Source: Hamiltosporidium magnivora
Taxonomy: Eukaryota > Microsporidia > Dubosqiidae
Length of the DNA: 12,821 nucleotides
NCBI GenBank assembly: GCA_004325065.1
Contig: PITI01000414.1
Location: forward strand, 1-12,821
Direction of reading: 5' to 3'
Made by a program: the position numbers and the translations under genes. Below the pieces are notes generated by a model. It was not told the origin of the DNA. It ran no database searches and was given only the letters and a program-made list of their open reading frames with translations. This document shows, one piece after another, positions 1 to 8,311 of this stretch (its first letter is position 1; each line of letters starts with the position of its first letter).

Positions 1-178
1 AATTTGTAGAAAAAGTTTCTCCATTTCTTAGGCCTCTCCTCCTCATAACAACTCCCATGGAACAACCGAAGATGTAGTATAGTTTTATTCCCATCAAAAA
101 TCTATAAATGATCCTCATACCAGTTTCACACACTCATTCTCATGCAGAAAGTTTTCTAGTAGTTATTCTCTTTCCACA
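1..178 (-). repeat. Dispersed ~0.7 kb repeat, copy A (cut by window start)
   Basis: Read on the minus strand, this segment matches the copy starting at 12497 almost base for base over its central part. A block of about 73 bases running from the ACTACATCTTCGG motif to the TTTTTCTAC motif differs at only about two positions. The head of the repeat is at 178 (minus-strand TGTGGAAAGAGAATAAC) and the body runs off the left edge of the window. It is one of the young copies of the family. No protein is evident in it. The family could be a solo LTR or a non-autonomous element. Confidence 0.85.
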
Positions 179-349
179 TAGAATGCATAAAACAAAAAAT
201 ATTTTTTAATATACTTCTGATTAAATTAGAGGTTTCTTATAATAATACGTAAAAATATTTGTTTAAAAGACACAAGCTGTTGTATTTTTTGAACATCTAA
301 TAATATTTCTGTTTCAAAACCAAGATTTATTTTATATTCCTTTAAATTT

Positions 350-900
350 TAATTAAAATGACAGATTATTTTTTTTTTGGAATTTGACATGTCAAAATTC
401 ATTCTAAAAATAAAATATTTGACAGAAAAAATAGCAAAATTAATAAGGAAAGGAAGGAAGAGGCTGGAATATTTTTTTCTGTATTAACCTTATCATACTA
501 ATATTTATCAGACTAGTACAATTAAAATACTTCAATTCCAAACAAGGAATTAGCCTTTTATTAATTCTAAAAAATTTCGACTTAGAACTACTTTTTGAAT
601 AACAAACTGAGTTAATTTCATACAAATTTTGTATATGAAAACAAATATTATAAGAGCAGACTTCTAAATATGTTGTACTCTTTTTTTATTTAAGAAACCA
701 AATAATTTAAATATTCTTAAAATTTAGTATTTAATTTGATTTTGGTCTATTTATGCAAATTTAAACACTGGAATTTCAAAATGATTATGTGTTTTGTTCA
801 TATGATAATACAGCCTGACAAACATCAACCTCGAATTTAATTCAGTATCTCTATTTACCTGTGAATTGAAACCGAAAATACGAAAAAAGTTTATTTTTCA
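350..900 (-). mobile_element. Decayed Ty3/Gypsy pol fragment: RT end, RNase H
   Basis: This is a relic of a retrotransposon polyprotein. On the minus strand a stop-free run of 81 codons (443-685) contains CYSKSSSKSKFFRINKRL followed by IPCLELKYFNC. This follows the Ty3/Gypsy RNase H pattern of an SK-x-LS-x-x-E-x-NY segment, an EKELLA segment and a K/H-aromatic segment. The three acidic catalytic sites of that family (in TDAS, EKE and TDH) read here as non-acidic or altered residues, so the enzyme is dead. In a neighbouring frame around 355-450 the read-through gives LSNILFLE, then IPKKKIICHF, matching the RNase H end (an L-S-x-F-x-F-x-I segment, then a GKKN-x-x-AD segment). Upstream (about 690-880) another frame reads FGFLNKKRVQ and HMNKTHNHF, resembling the RT segment after the YxDD box. 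The pieces lie in the order RT then RNase H, with frameshifts between them. The RT front half, protease and gag are absent, and the integrase is not seen downstream. Confidence 0.75.
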
Positions 901-988
901 ATAGACACAATGTAATGTTAAATTAATAACAAATTTCAAATCAACTATTGAATATTTAAATATTTCGAATATTTTACATTAAAATAGT

Positions 989-1703
989 GTGGAGATAGGA
1001 TGATCACATATAAATATCTTTTCGGGTACGATTGGGTGAAATTAATTGTTTGGGTTTTTGCATGAAAACGCCACAACTTTTTCGGTTATTCTGTAGGAGT
1101 TTATATGAAGAGGAGAAGGTCTATGAAATGGCAAAATTTTCTTTCTGAATATATTTTGTAGTTTTTTATGTAACTATACCGTAGATCGCATCTGAACTCG
1201 TAGATAATTGCCATGTAAAAAATGAGAACACAGCTTTGCTCACGCTCGTTAGAAGACTTAGCGTCTGGGTGATATAAAAATATATTCATTTGCAGCTGGG
1301 AAGATTAAGTAGCAGGTCCTACCTGTTGGTTTGACATTGAAGTATATAGCTTGAACCATATAACTTGCCAAGATATATCTTTGTTTGAGTTTGTTGTGTT
1401 TTGAAAATGTAGAGTAAATGTGAATTCTGAATAATTCTATTGGCCTATAATGGGTTTGGCATACGATTAAACTTCATGCAACGGATATTAACGAACTCCA
1501 GGCAACTGTCTCGCTTATTAATTCGGTCTAGATATCTTTTCGATGAAAGGTTTGGATTTGGGTATTGTAAGGAGCATTGACGGAGTCTCGGGGTAGAAGT
1601 TCTTCGTATTAAACTCGGAACCGAGTGATTATCACCAAAACAATATAAAACTGTCTACTGTTTTAAAAAGATTTGATATCTTTAAATAAAAATATTCATT
1701 ACA
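989..1703 (+). repeat. Dispersed ~0.7 kb repeat, copy D (old, near full length)
   Basis: The segment aligns along its length with the reverse complement of 7583-8311. Landmarks include GTAGTTTTTTATGTAAC, CGTTAGAAGACTTAGCG, TAGCAGG...ACCTGTTGGT.TGACATTG, CTTCATGCAACGGATATTAACGAACTCC and a tail with TTTAAATAAA at 1681. The match begins at TGTGGAGA (989) and fades after ATTACA (about 1703), so the unit fits a TG...CA boundary. A GATATAAAA motif lies near 1271 and an AATAAA near the end. Substitutions and small indels are spread throughout and the head is shortened, so this is an old copy. The minus-strand reading frame inside it (1101-1289) is incidental. Confidence 0.85.
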
Positions 1704-2446
1704 AGTATAAATAATTAAGGTTAAGTATATTTTAAGATACAAAGCCTCCTAAATTTTATAAGAAGTTAGAATAAAAATCGCTAGAAATATTTTTTTAAAT
1801 AATTTGTATTATACTTTGAGAAATCGTGAAGTACTAAGTTCAAAAGTTTATAATATAAACTATTTAAAAAACAGAAAATCCTAATTATTAGATTTGGTAC
1901 AAAAATAAGTCATTAAAAAAAGATTTTAATTTTTTTTTCTGGAAGTTCAAATTTCATTATTTATTTAATTGTTAATTATAACTTTGGCTCAAAATTAGAC
2001 AATTTTACTCCAAATTTTTAATCAAAAATATATTCTTTACGTTGAAATTCAGTCTACTATATACAAATTAAACACGGAATTTTCAGCGTTGAATTCTTTA
2101 ATTAGAGTCGTATACACATGTTATCATTATATATAAAGCTGTTAAGTTAAAAATTTTGATAAATTCCTTAGCTGCTTATTTTGTGCATTGTCAAATATCT
2201 GATTGTATAATTATTTATACCCATTTATAAATTAATATCTTTGCAAATAAGACGAGTTTTTATTATTAAAAGTATAATTTTATTATAATTGAGATACGTT
2301 TTTATTTGTTGAACTAATAAAATCTAACCAGATAAAACGTAAATTAAAGTATGAAATAGATGTAAATTTAGTTAAAAGTTTTGATTTAATTTTTTTCAGG
2401 ATAAAAAAATATCTCAACCTAAAGATTAATAGCATTATAAAGAGGT
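1704..2446. other. AT-rich sequence without a recognisable gene
   Basis: This stretch lies between the old repeat copy and an unidentified decayed gene. It is dominated by A and T runs. I found no reading frame or motif I could support. One short minus-strand run near 1990-2060 is open for about two dozen codons but cannot be assigned. Confidence 0.6.
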
Positions 2447-3290
2447 CTAAATGAGAAATAATAATTGAAGTAATTTACAATTTAGATCTATATTGATATA
2501 TTGTTTAAAAATATAAGATTTTAATCGTATATTTTGGTATCGTATTTTAAAGAAGTTAGAATGTAATAGCAATTGAAAATAAATTTTGATCCTTAAAAAG
2601 CATTGTAAATAAATTTTCAAATTTAGAAAATCATCTAATTTAAGACTGTAGAAAACCTTATCGAAAATAATTTGAAATTTCAATCAATATATTCTATTAT
2701 CTTAAAAACCAGCCCAAAAACAATGATCTAAGTTTTCATTAAAAAAATGAATGTAGAATACTTAATATTTTTTATAAATTAGAAGCAAAATTGATTCAAA
2801 GTCAAAAAACAAATTCGAATAAAATTTTAAAAAAGAAATACGAATGAAATTAATAAAAAATTAAAGGCTTTCGTTACAATGTAATTTTTCTAGCGATTGA
2901 TACGAAGTAAAATCAAAATACATTTTTTCATTTAAATACACAAATAAATCAAAATATTCTTTAAATTCTAGACGAATTAGAAATAAAGACAATGTAATAA
3001 AAATATTACAAATAAATGAGCGGAAATAAAAATTTAAATTATTATAAACAAATATGATTATATTTTCCAAAAAGCTATCTCGTTCATTCTGGTCAATAAA
3101 TTGATAATGAAATGCGTATTGAACAATAGTACATCAAAAGGAGACCTTGCATTTTTTTAAATAAAAAAAATCTTTAAAATTATTTTATACTTGTTTTCAT
3201 GGAAAATATCTGCGTGTTATAATTTTAAAATGAAATTATACTAAATATAATAAAAGGGAGATAAAAAGCATGTGATACCTGTAAAAGAAA
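2447..3290 (-). pseudogene. Unidentified decayed gene
   Basis: I do not recognise the product. One minus-strand frame is open for 90 codons (2864-3133) and again for 78 codons (2450-2683). Between them it carries four stops (2861, 2762, 2702, 2684), all inside about 180 bases. In DNA this AT-rich one expects a stop roughly every ten to twelve codons, so the frame as a whole is strikingly open. The predicted residues are rich in Phe, Ile, Leu, Asn and Lys, with hydrophobic stretches such as FICNIFITLSLFLIRL. This resembles a helical or membrane-associated protein more than an enzyme with clear motifs. A second frame just upstream (about 3075-3290) is also coding-like (for example SPFDVLLFNTHFIINLL), which would imply a frameshift near 3075-3090. 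The 69-residue piece begins at a TTG (3070), not at an ATG, so the true start is unknown. Alternatively these are two small unrelated frames. Confidence 0.4.
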
Positions 3291-3655
3291 ACAAATTTCA
3301 TCTATGGCATTTAAATATAATTCAAATTATTTTTTTTGATAATCAAGAAGATTCCAAGATTAAATTTTACGCAAAGTTATAATTTTTAAACATAGTTGTA
3401 AAAGAAAAACAAGGTGCATCAATTGCTCATGTCTATTTAAAATCAAACTAAATGACTAAAGAACTATTACGCAGGCATTATATAACGTTTTAATTTATAG
3501 ATACTGATACATAACTAAATGAAAGGCAACAAGTCAAATTAATATAGAAATAAAAAAGATGAAAGATAATCAAATAATATAGAATAGATTTCCCTTTTTA
3601 TTCATTGAATATTGTATTAACTAGAAAATTACGATCAAAAAAATAAGATTTGAAT
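3291..3655. other. Intergenic spacer downstream of the kinase gene
   Basis: This is non-coding, AT-rich sequence 3' of the kinase stop codon. The only signal I can point to is an AATAAA hexamer on the minus strand (plus-strand TTTATT at 3597-3602), about 54 bases beyond the stop. It would suit a polyadenylation signal, but such hexamers are common by chance here. Confidence 0.4.
3597..3602 (-). terminator. Possible poly(A) signal of the kinase gene
   Basis: An AATAAA on the minus strand sits about 54 bases after the kinase stop codon. The position is suitable for 3' end formation of a eukaryotic mRNA. Chance occurrence is likely in DNA of this composition, so support is weak. Confidence 0.3.
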
Positions 3656-4867
3656 TTAATTTTGTAATTTATTTCTCAAAATTTTAAAAATAAGTTTAAG
3701 TTTTTTGTATTGCCTGTGAGTTAAATGTTGAATGGGAAGTATTTGTTCGTTTAAAAGAACTTTAAATTTCAATGGATCTGCATTTGGAATTTTTTTTTTG
3801 GAGAAAATTTGAAAAATACGGTTGCTAAACTTAAATTTATGAGTTAAATTATACTCTGATTGAAAATAATCAGTTTTGTTTATACAACAGCAGTGTATTT
3901 CAAAACATTGCCTTTTGTTTTTAAAAAAAACTCTTTTACCATTTTTTAGAAGAGAAATATCATTTTTATAGTGAAAGAAATCAGGTAAGATTGCAAAACA
4001 AAAAACAAAATCATACAAAATATTAAATATCGGATGCAAGAGAGCTTTATCGGCTGAAATGCGATTCTTTGGTGATGGATCTAATGTTTTAGAAATAAAA
4101 TCGGCGACAATAAGTTTATACTCTTTGCTTTTTATTGTTTCCTTATATCCTTCAAAATATTCTTCAAAAATTTGACCTAAACTCCAAATATCTGCTTTAT
4201 GATTAAATTTTTTGCATGCTCTGATTTCTGGTGCATAAAAACTATACTTAGTGTCATTAACATCATCGATTGATGTATCAGCACATTTAAAAATATTATT
4301 TTGGGATTCTTCGAATGTAGCAATACCGAAATCTATAAGTTTGCAAGTGAAATCTTTTGTTATCATAATATTATTATCCTTGAGATCTAAATATACTATT
4401 TTTTTTATTCTCAGATAATTTAAAGCATCCAAAATTTGCTTAATAAAATATATAAAAGTTTCAAATTCAACTATATGCGTGCGAAAAAAATCACAAAATG
4501 TTAAAGGAATATATTCATATATAGCATATTCAAGATCTTGAATAATTTTGAATTCAAATATTTCTACAATATTTTCATGTCTCAGTATTGTTGTAAATTG
4601 AATATCTGGGGAGTATTTAAAAATATTGTAAAAATCGATTCTTTGCACTTTTATTGCAAAGTTCTTACTTGTAGATTCCGAACGGGCTAAAAAGACTGTT
4701 CCATATGCTCCTTTTCCCAATTCTGTTTCTAATATATATCTTCTTGAAAAATTACCATGTTCTATGTTTAGATATTGTGAAGGCAGGTCTTCAAGCGTCA
4801 AATAGCACACTATAAATTTTAAACAACAAAAAATTCTAACCAGATCAGTTTTTCCGTACACCATCAT
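3656..4867 (-). CDS. Ser/Thr-type protein kinase, divergent, non-RD
   Basis: This is an intact 403-residue frame starting with two adjacent true ATG codons. Residues about 44-284 form a eukaryotic protein kinase domain that would transfer phosphate from ATP to protein. Visible parts are the glycine loop GKGAYGTV (51-58 with its leading Gly), the ATP-binding Lys73 in FAIKV, catalytic loop YLDLKDNN (Asp161, Lys163, Asn166), DFG at 179-181, APE at 212-214, DIWSLG from Asp226, and the late conserved Arg269. Two departures stand out. The usual His-Arg before the catalytic Asp is Tyr-Leu, making it a non-RD kinase, and the helix-C Glu position appears to be Asp88. Residues about 10-25 are hydrophobic (VRIFCCLKFIVCYLTL) and could be a signal peptide or anchor. 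The tail, about 285-403, is basic with a Cys cluster (CFEIHCCC) and has no recognised domain. All key catalytic residues are kept, so it is probably active. The exact subfamily cannot be told. No neighbouring gene shares a transcript with it. Confidence 0.93.
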   Translation of the reverse strand: MMVYGKTDLVRIFCCLKFIVCYLTLEDLPSQYLNIEHGNFSRRYILETELGKGAYGTVFLARSESTSKNFAIKVQRIDFYNIFKYSPDIQFTTILRHENIVEIFEFKIIQDLEYAIYEYIPLTFCDFFRTHIVEFETFIYFIKQILDALNYLRIKKIVYLDLKDNNIMITKDFTCKLIDFGIATFEESQNNIFKCADTSIDDVNDTKYSFYAPEIRACKKFNHKADIWSLGQIFEEYFEGYKETIKSKEYKLIVADFISKTLDPSPKNRISADKALLHPIFNILYDFVFCFAILPDFFHYKNDISLLKNGKRVFFKNKRQCFEIHCCCINKTDYFQSEYNLTHKFKFSNRIFQIFSKKKIPNADPLKFKVLLNEQILPIQHLTHRQYKKLKLIFKILRNKLQN

Positions 4868-4895
4868 TTTTTTAATGAAAAAAATTCTTTACTGA

Positions 4896-4910
4896 ATTTT
4901 ATATAAATTT
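4896..4910 (-). promoter_or_regulatory. TATA-like box upstream of the kinase
   Basis: The minus strand reads AATTTATATAAAATT about 30-45 bases before the first ATG, followed by a short AT-rich leader. The spacing is plausible for the very short 5' leaders of compact eukaryotic genomes. The surrounding DNA is so AT-rich that similar strings occur by chance. Confidence 0.35.
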
Positions 4911-5134
4911 ATGAACTTTTTATTATCCATATTAGTAAATTTATAAAGAAATTATTTTTCATTAAAAAATATTATGTTCTATTTTAAAAAAAATTTTTAA
5001 AGAGATATTTGACATCTTTAATTGAACTATATATATTTAACTAGAGATTTCGCTAAGAAGTTAAAAAATTGTAATTCGTTTAGCAAAAAAAATAACGACT
5101 TTCACGGTTAAAAACTTTGAACTAACAAATAAAT
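4911..5134. other. Spacer between kinase and Gypsy relic
   Basis: AT-rich sequence holding the presumed kinase promoter region at its left end. I see no gene or repeat in it. Confidence 0.5.
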
Positions 5135-5425
5135 TTATTCTAAGCTATTTATTTGGAATTGTTTATTTTCTTTCTCATCCTTATTTTCGGTTTTAATTGC
5201 TCATTTTTTTGAATTTCTACTATTTTTCTGAATTTTGAGTCGATTTATAAATCTATGTATCTTCAAACCATGTGTTGAATTTAATATTTTAACTTCATTA
5301 TCTGAAATTCTTACTTTTATCAGTGCCGACGCAAAGAAGTAACTATTTAACCGTATATGTCTGTTTCTCACAATAATTTTTTTCCCAATTACTTCCTAAT
5401 TTTTATCAGCATTTGCTTGATTCTA
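5135..5425 (-). pseudogene. Integrase C-terminal part of the Gypsy relic
   Basis: After a stop at 5396-5398 the minus-strand frame is open for 64 codons to a TGA at 5201-5203, then open again as a charged Lys/Glu tail to 5135. It begins EVIGKKIIVRNRH and contains LIKVRISDNEVKILN and GLKIHRFINRLK. This is the pattern of the SH3-like C-terminal region of Ty3/Gypsy integrases: a V-G-x-x-V-x-V-x-N strand, then a GPY/F-like segment (here decayed, SYFFASALIKV), then a V-H-x-x-R-L-K ending. In the family this domain helps hold DNA. It is the best preserved part of this relic, and its upstream end merges into stop-broken sequence. Confidence 0.7.
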
Positions 5426-5529
5426 ATCTTAATCATATATCAGAAGAAACACATTTGATTATGTTTTTAGTTAATTTAAAAAATCTTGTTTTTCAGTGTT
5501 TATTTGAGCTTTTTGATTTTTTAACCAAA

Positions 5530-5875
5530 TTATACAAAAGTTTGATAATCGTTTTTTAGATAATTTTTCCATTTGTAGTTTTTTCTCAAGATATAAACGC
5601 AAGTTACAGTCGTTTTAAGGCTTCGATATATCAAGGAGACATTTCTAAATATTCTCTTTACTAGTTGGGTTTTCACTTCAAATAAAATCTTATGATTACA
5701 AAGGAAAATGAATGTACAAAATAAAAAAACTGCTCATCGGAAATATACTCGGAAGTCTTGACAACACAACCCATTTGTACAAAATATAAAATCGGATTTA
5801 TAAAATATAAAATTTTCTAACAATTTTTTAATATTTGGAAAGCAAAAATCTTCTATGGATGATTATGAATACTAC
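5530..5875 (-). pseudogene. Integrase core and zinc-region debris
   Basis: Separate frames give short integrase-like pieces in the expected order. Around 5849-5873 the minus strand reads SIHNHP, suggesting the His side of the HHCC zinc site. Around 5690-5780 it reads KTSEYISDEQFFYFVHSFSF, resembling the part of the core with a T-x-E-x-I and a F-x-x-F-G run. Around 5600-5643 it reads YIEALKRL, like the V-E-R-x-N-x-x-LKR segment. Around 5533-5584 it reads YKWKNYLKNDYQTFV, like the N-W-x-x-Y-L segment that follows. The catalytic DDE triad cannot be located. Spacings are shorter than in intact integrases, implying internal deletions. Each match alone is weak; the order gives the support. Confidence 0.5.
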
Positions 5876-5983
5876 AATATATTCAATTTTGATACAATTT
5901 GCATATTATAATGAATATTAACAAATATCATTTTTAAAGATATTCGGTAAAGTAATATATGTTAAACTTTAAATATCCAATAA

Positions 5984-6154
5984 TTAATACAATACCGATT
6001 CTAAAATGTAAATAATTTTTTTAATAATACGTATAGCTTGAACAAGCAAACATTTTTGTATTCTAGTTATGACAAAAGTTAGTAAATTTGATTTAATGAA
6101 TCCAATGATAAATTTACAATAAGAAACAAGCAAAAATAAATCAGAAAGTGCTCA
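5984..6154 (-). pseudogene. RT thumb/connection segment of the Gypsy relic
   Basis: A minus-strand frame is open for about 55 codons between a TGA and a TAA. It reads LSDLFLLVSYCKFIIGF and later QKCLLVQAIRIIKKI. This matches the Ty3/Gypsy hallmark after the palm, an L-R-x-FLG-x-x-x-YYR-x-FI-x-x-F segment, then an F-x-W-x-x-x-x-Q-x-AF-x-x-LK segment. It lies about 29 codons after the VSYLAF piece (the family YLG[HF] site), which is the normal spacing. This is among the clearest evidence for the element's identity. Confidence 0.75.
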
Positions 6155-6239
6155 AGATTATGATCTTATTATGATTTTCTTAAATTAAAAACAAACTTTA
6201 AGAACTTATATATTAAAATCTAAAATTATAAATGACTTT

Positions 6240-6780
6240 CATTAACCCGAACTGATCGAATATGTCTTAAAAAAAGTAAAAGCTAAATATGATACATTAG
6301 GAAGTCAACTTCGTATACTTTTCATTTTAAAATAAATTATGAACTAAATAAGTTTAAAACAGAATATCGTTTCGTGAAGATTCGCGAAAAATTTCTTACA
6401 ACGGTCATTCTCTCAATCTATGCCGAGAACATAGGATAAAAATATACAGACTAAATGATTTGTTCTTCGTTTAAAATAAGTCCACTATATTAACAACTAG
6501 CCATCTTTACCGCAGTTAAATATATAATTTCCCAGAAAATATTTCTAACACATAAAAAATTTCACTAAAATTTAAAAAAGACATTTGCGCCAAAAATTAA
6601 ATTTTAAAAACATTACAGGTTTTGAGGTTTAAGTTAAAATGTTCAAAAAGTATTTTTTTTTGAATTACGGTTAAAAATATTGTAAAAAACCGAAATTTAT
6701 ATTTGTAGTTTTGCTGTAGTGTCGAGGAAAAGTTTAAAAAATAAATTGTACCTCTTTGGCCTTCAATAAATATTATTTAT
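6240..6780 (-). pseudogene. Reverse transcriptase fingers/palm of the Gypsy relic
   Basis: One minus-strand frame at 6566-6715 reads NRNSKKNTF, two stops, then LKPQNL, and on to NLIFGANVFFKF. This follows the RT pattern of KK-D-G-x-x-R-x-x-x-DYR-x-LN, then a Pro-rich step. A second frame at about 6525-6590 reads FSEIFYVLEIFSGKLYI, matching the palm A block (the L-D-[IL]-x-SG site, here with Glu for the catalytic Asp). A third at about 6360-6433 reads YVLGID, a stop, then ENDRCKKFFANL, like the PFGL-x-NAP-x-TFQ block. The YxDD box region is decayed to FKLI. A final piece, NVSYLAFTFF (about 6250-6310), corresponds to the YLG site. Catalytic acids are lost, so the enzyme is dead. Confidence 0.7.
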
Positions 6781-6959
6781 CGGTAGTTTATATCTTTAAA
6801 TGAACTTTTATTTTCTAAATTCACTTCCAAATTAATTAAAGCGGATTATTGTATCATCATTTCTATGATTGAAAATAAAACCCACACTAAAAATTATCTG
6901 CCTATGATGCTAAGGCAAAATTGTTGTGCTGAATAATCTGTTTAAATATTTAGTAAGAT

Positions 6960-7480
6960 AAGAGAGTTACTCTTTTTATTTATTATATGAGGACTTTATG
7001 ACGATAATTATGTCTAAAGCGGTGAAAGTCTTTCTACAAAGTTTGTTTGTAATTTTTAATATCATCACTAAAAATTATAGCGGATTTGTAGGTAACTGGC
7101 CTGTAAAATTCTAGAAACAGGCTTATCATTTGTTTCAAAAAACAAAAAGCCTGAGTAAGAACACATTACCTTTAAAATGAGGAGAGACGTGAATGTCTTA
7201 GTGGACTCTGTCTAGTCACCGAGATATACCCTAGCTAGACTTATATTTAATTTGGAAAAGGTAGAATACTAGAACTATTTCTATCATTGTGAGGTCATGA
7301 TGGGTGAAACTTCGAATCATATCTTTGTTTACGTATAGTAACATAATCTGGTAAACTTTTCATATATTATATCGCTCTGCAATCATCTGTAAGAGACGCA
7401 TTGAGATTTATGTAAACTCTATAAACAGGTTTAATGTCATTTAAAAATATATAAGAATTATACTTGTTAAAAAAAACATA
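6960..7480 (+). repeat. Dispersed ~0.7 kb repeat, copy E (highly degraded)
   Basis: The segment aligns with the family consensus in plus orientation despite heavy divergence. Landmarks: ATGTCTAAAGCGG with TTTCTACAAAGTTTG then GTAATTTTTAAT (family TCTAAGAAATG...TTTCTACGAATTT...GTAGTTTTTTAT), TGTAGGTAACTGGCCTGTAAAA (family TGTAGGTAATTTCCATGTAAAA), AGTGGACTCTG...ATATACCCTAGCTAGA (family GGTGGACTCCA...ATATATCTTAGCTAGA), ATAGTAACATAATCTGGTAAAC (family ACATTAACAAACTCCGGGCAAC) and TTAATGTCAT. The colinear run of matches supports it more than any single one. The head end before about 6960 is not traceable. It is the oldest copy in the window. Confidence 0.65.
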
Positions 7481-7582
7481 TTTTCTGAATATATTATGAA
7501 ATCAGCGATACTATTGAGATGAATATAGCAGAAAAGTATTTTACAATGAAAAAAATATTCTGAAATCTCTATGAATAATGTT

Positions 7583-8311
7583 TGTTCACTTTATTTAAAA
7601 GTATCCCATCTTTTTACAATAGTGGCAAGTGTTATATTTGTTTTCATGACATTAACGCAGCTCTAGGTTTAACATAAATAACTGCTACCTCAACACTCCA
7701 TCAGTAGCCCCTGCGATACCTACATCACAAATCCTTTCATTTCCAGGTGTGTGAACCTAATTAATAGGCGAGGTAGTTGCCCGGAGTTTGTTAATGTCAG
7801 TTGCATGAAGTGTGATCGAAGACCGATGCCTCCCTGGGCTCCCCCAAGACTATGCAGCGTTTCCACTTACTCTACACTTCAGAACTCAATAAACTTCTAG
7901 CTAAGATATATTCCAGTGATTTGCATGGAGTCCACCTAGACAGTGCAATGTCATACCAACAGGTATAACCTGCTACTTAGCTTTCCCGGCTTATAATAAT
8001 TTTTATTTTTATATCTCCTAGGCGCTAAGTCTTCTAATCCGAGTGAGCAAGGCTAGGTTTTTATGCTTTTACATGGCAATTACCAACAATTTCAGCCGCG
8101 GTCTGCAATCTGGTTACATGAAAAACTACATATAAATTTATAGAAAGAGTTTCTCCATTTTTTAGACCTCTCCTCTTCATAACAAGCCCATGGAATAACC
8201 GAAGATATAGTGTGGTTGTATTCCCACCAAATCCAAACAATGATCCTCATATGAGTTTCACACACTCATTCTCATGCAGAAAGTTTTTTAGGTAGTTATT
8301 ATCTTTCCATA
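7583..8311 (-). repeat. Dispersed ~0.7 kb repeat, copy B (full length, well kept)
   Basis: This is the best complete copy. On the plus strand it starts TGTTCACTTTATTTAAAAG (7583) and ends near TTATCTTTCCATA (about 8311). Reverse-complemented, it matches 989-1703 throughout and 12497-12821 over its first half, including a GAAGACTTAGCGCCTAGGAGATATAAAA stretch and the conserved CCATGGG and GAGTGTGTGAAACT blocks. It is visibly richer in G and C than its surroundings, which also marks it as foreign to the local background. No coding potential is apparent. The ends fit TG...CA, as in LTRs, but no clear target-site duplication is visible. Transcription direction, if any, is undetermined. Confidence 0.88.

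Larger units (their letters stand above)
5135..6780 (-). mobile_element. Decayed Ty3/Gypsy retrotransposon pol relic
   Basis: Reading down the minus strand, translated segments follow the Ty3/Gypsy pol order: RT fingers (about 6566-6715), RT palm (about 6240-6590), RT thumb/connection (5984-6154), integrase core pieces (about 5530-5870) and integrase C-terminal part (5135-5425). RT before integrase is the Ty3/Gypsy order. The segments sit in several frames with many stops, so at least several frameshifts have accumulated. The whole is about 1.65 kb against roughly 3 kb for a complete pol, and most of RNase H appears to be deleted between 5984 and 5870. No gag, protease, primer binding site or flanking LTR pair was recognised. 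It cannot encode a working enzyme. Confidence 0.8.

Noticed and set aside
1101..1289. 62-codon minus-strand frame
   Set aside because: It lies inside an old copy of the dispersed repeat and is not preserved as a frame in the other copies.
1..1703. Repeat copies at 1-178 and 989-1703 as the two LTRs of the Gypsy fragment between them
   Set aside because: They are in inverted, not direct, orientation and differ greatly in divergence, so they were not the LTR pair of one insertion.
6712..6735. FLDTTAKLQI on the minus strand as a retropepsin active site (DTGA-like)
   Set aside because: It lies only about 30 codons before the RT KK...LN segment and in the same frame, too close for a protease. 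It fits better as the start of the RT fingers.
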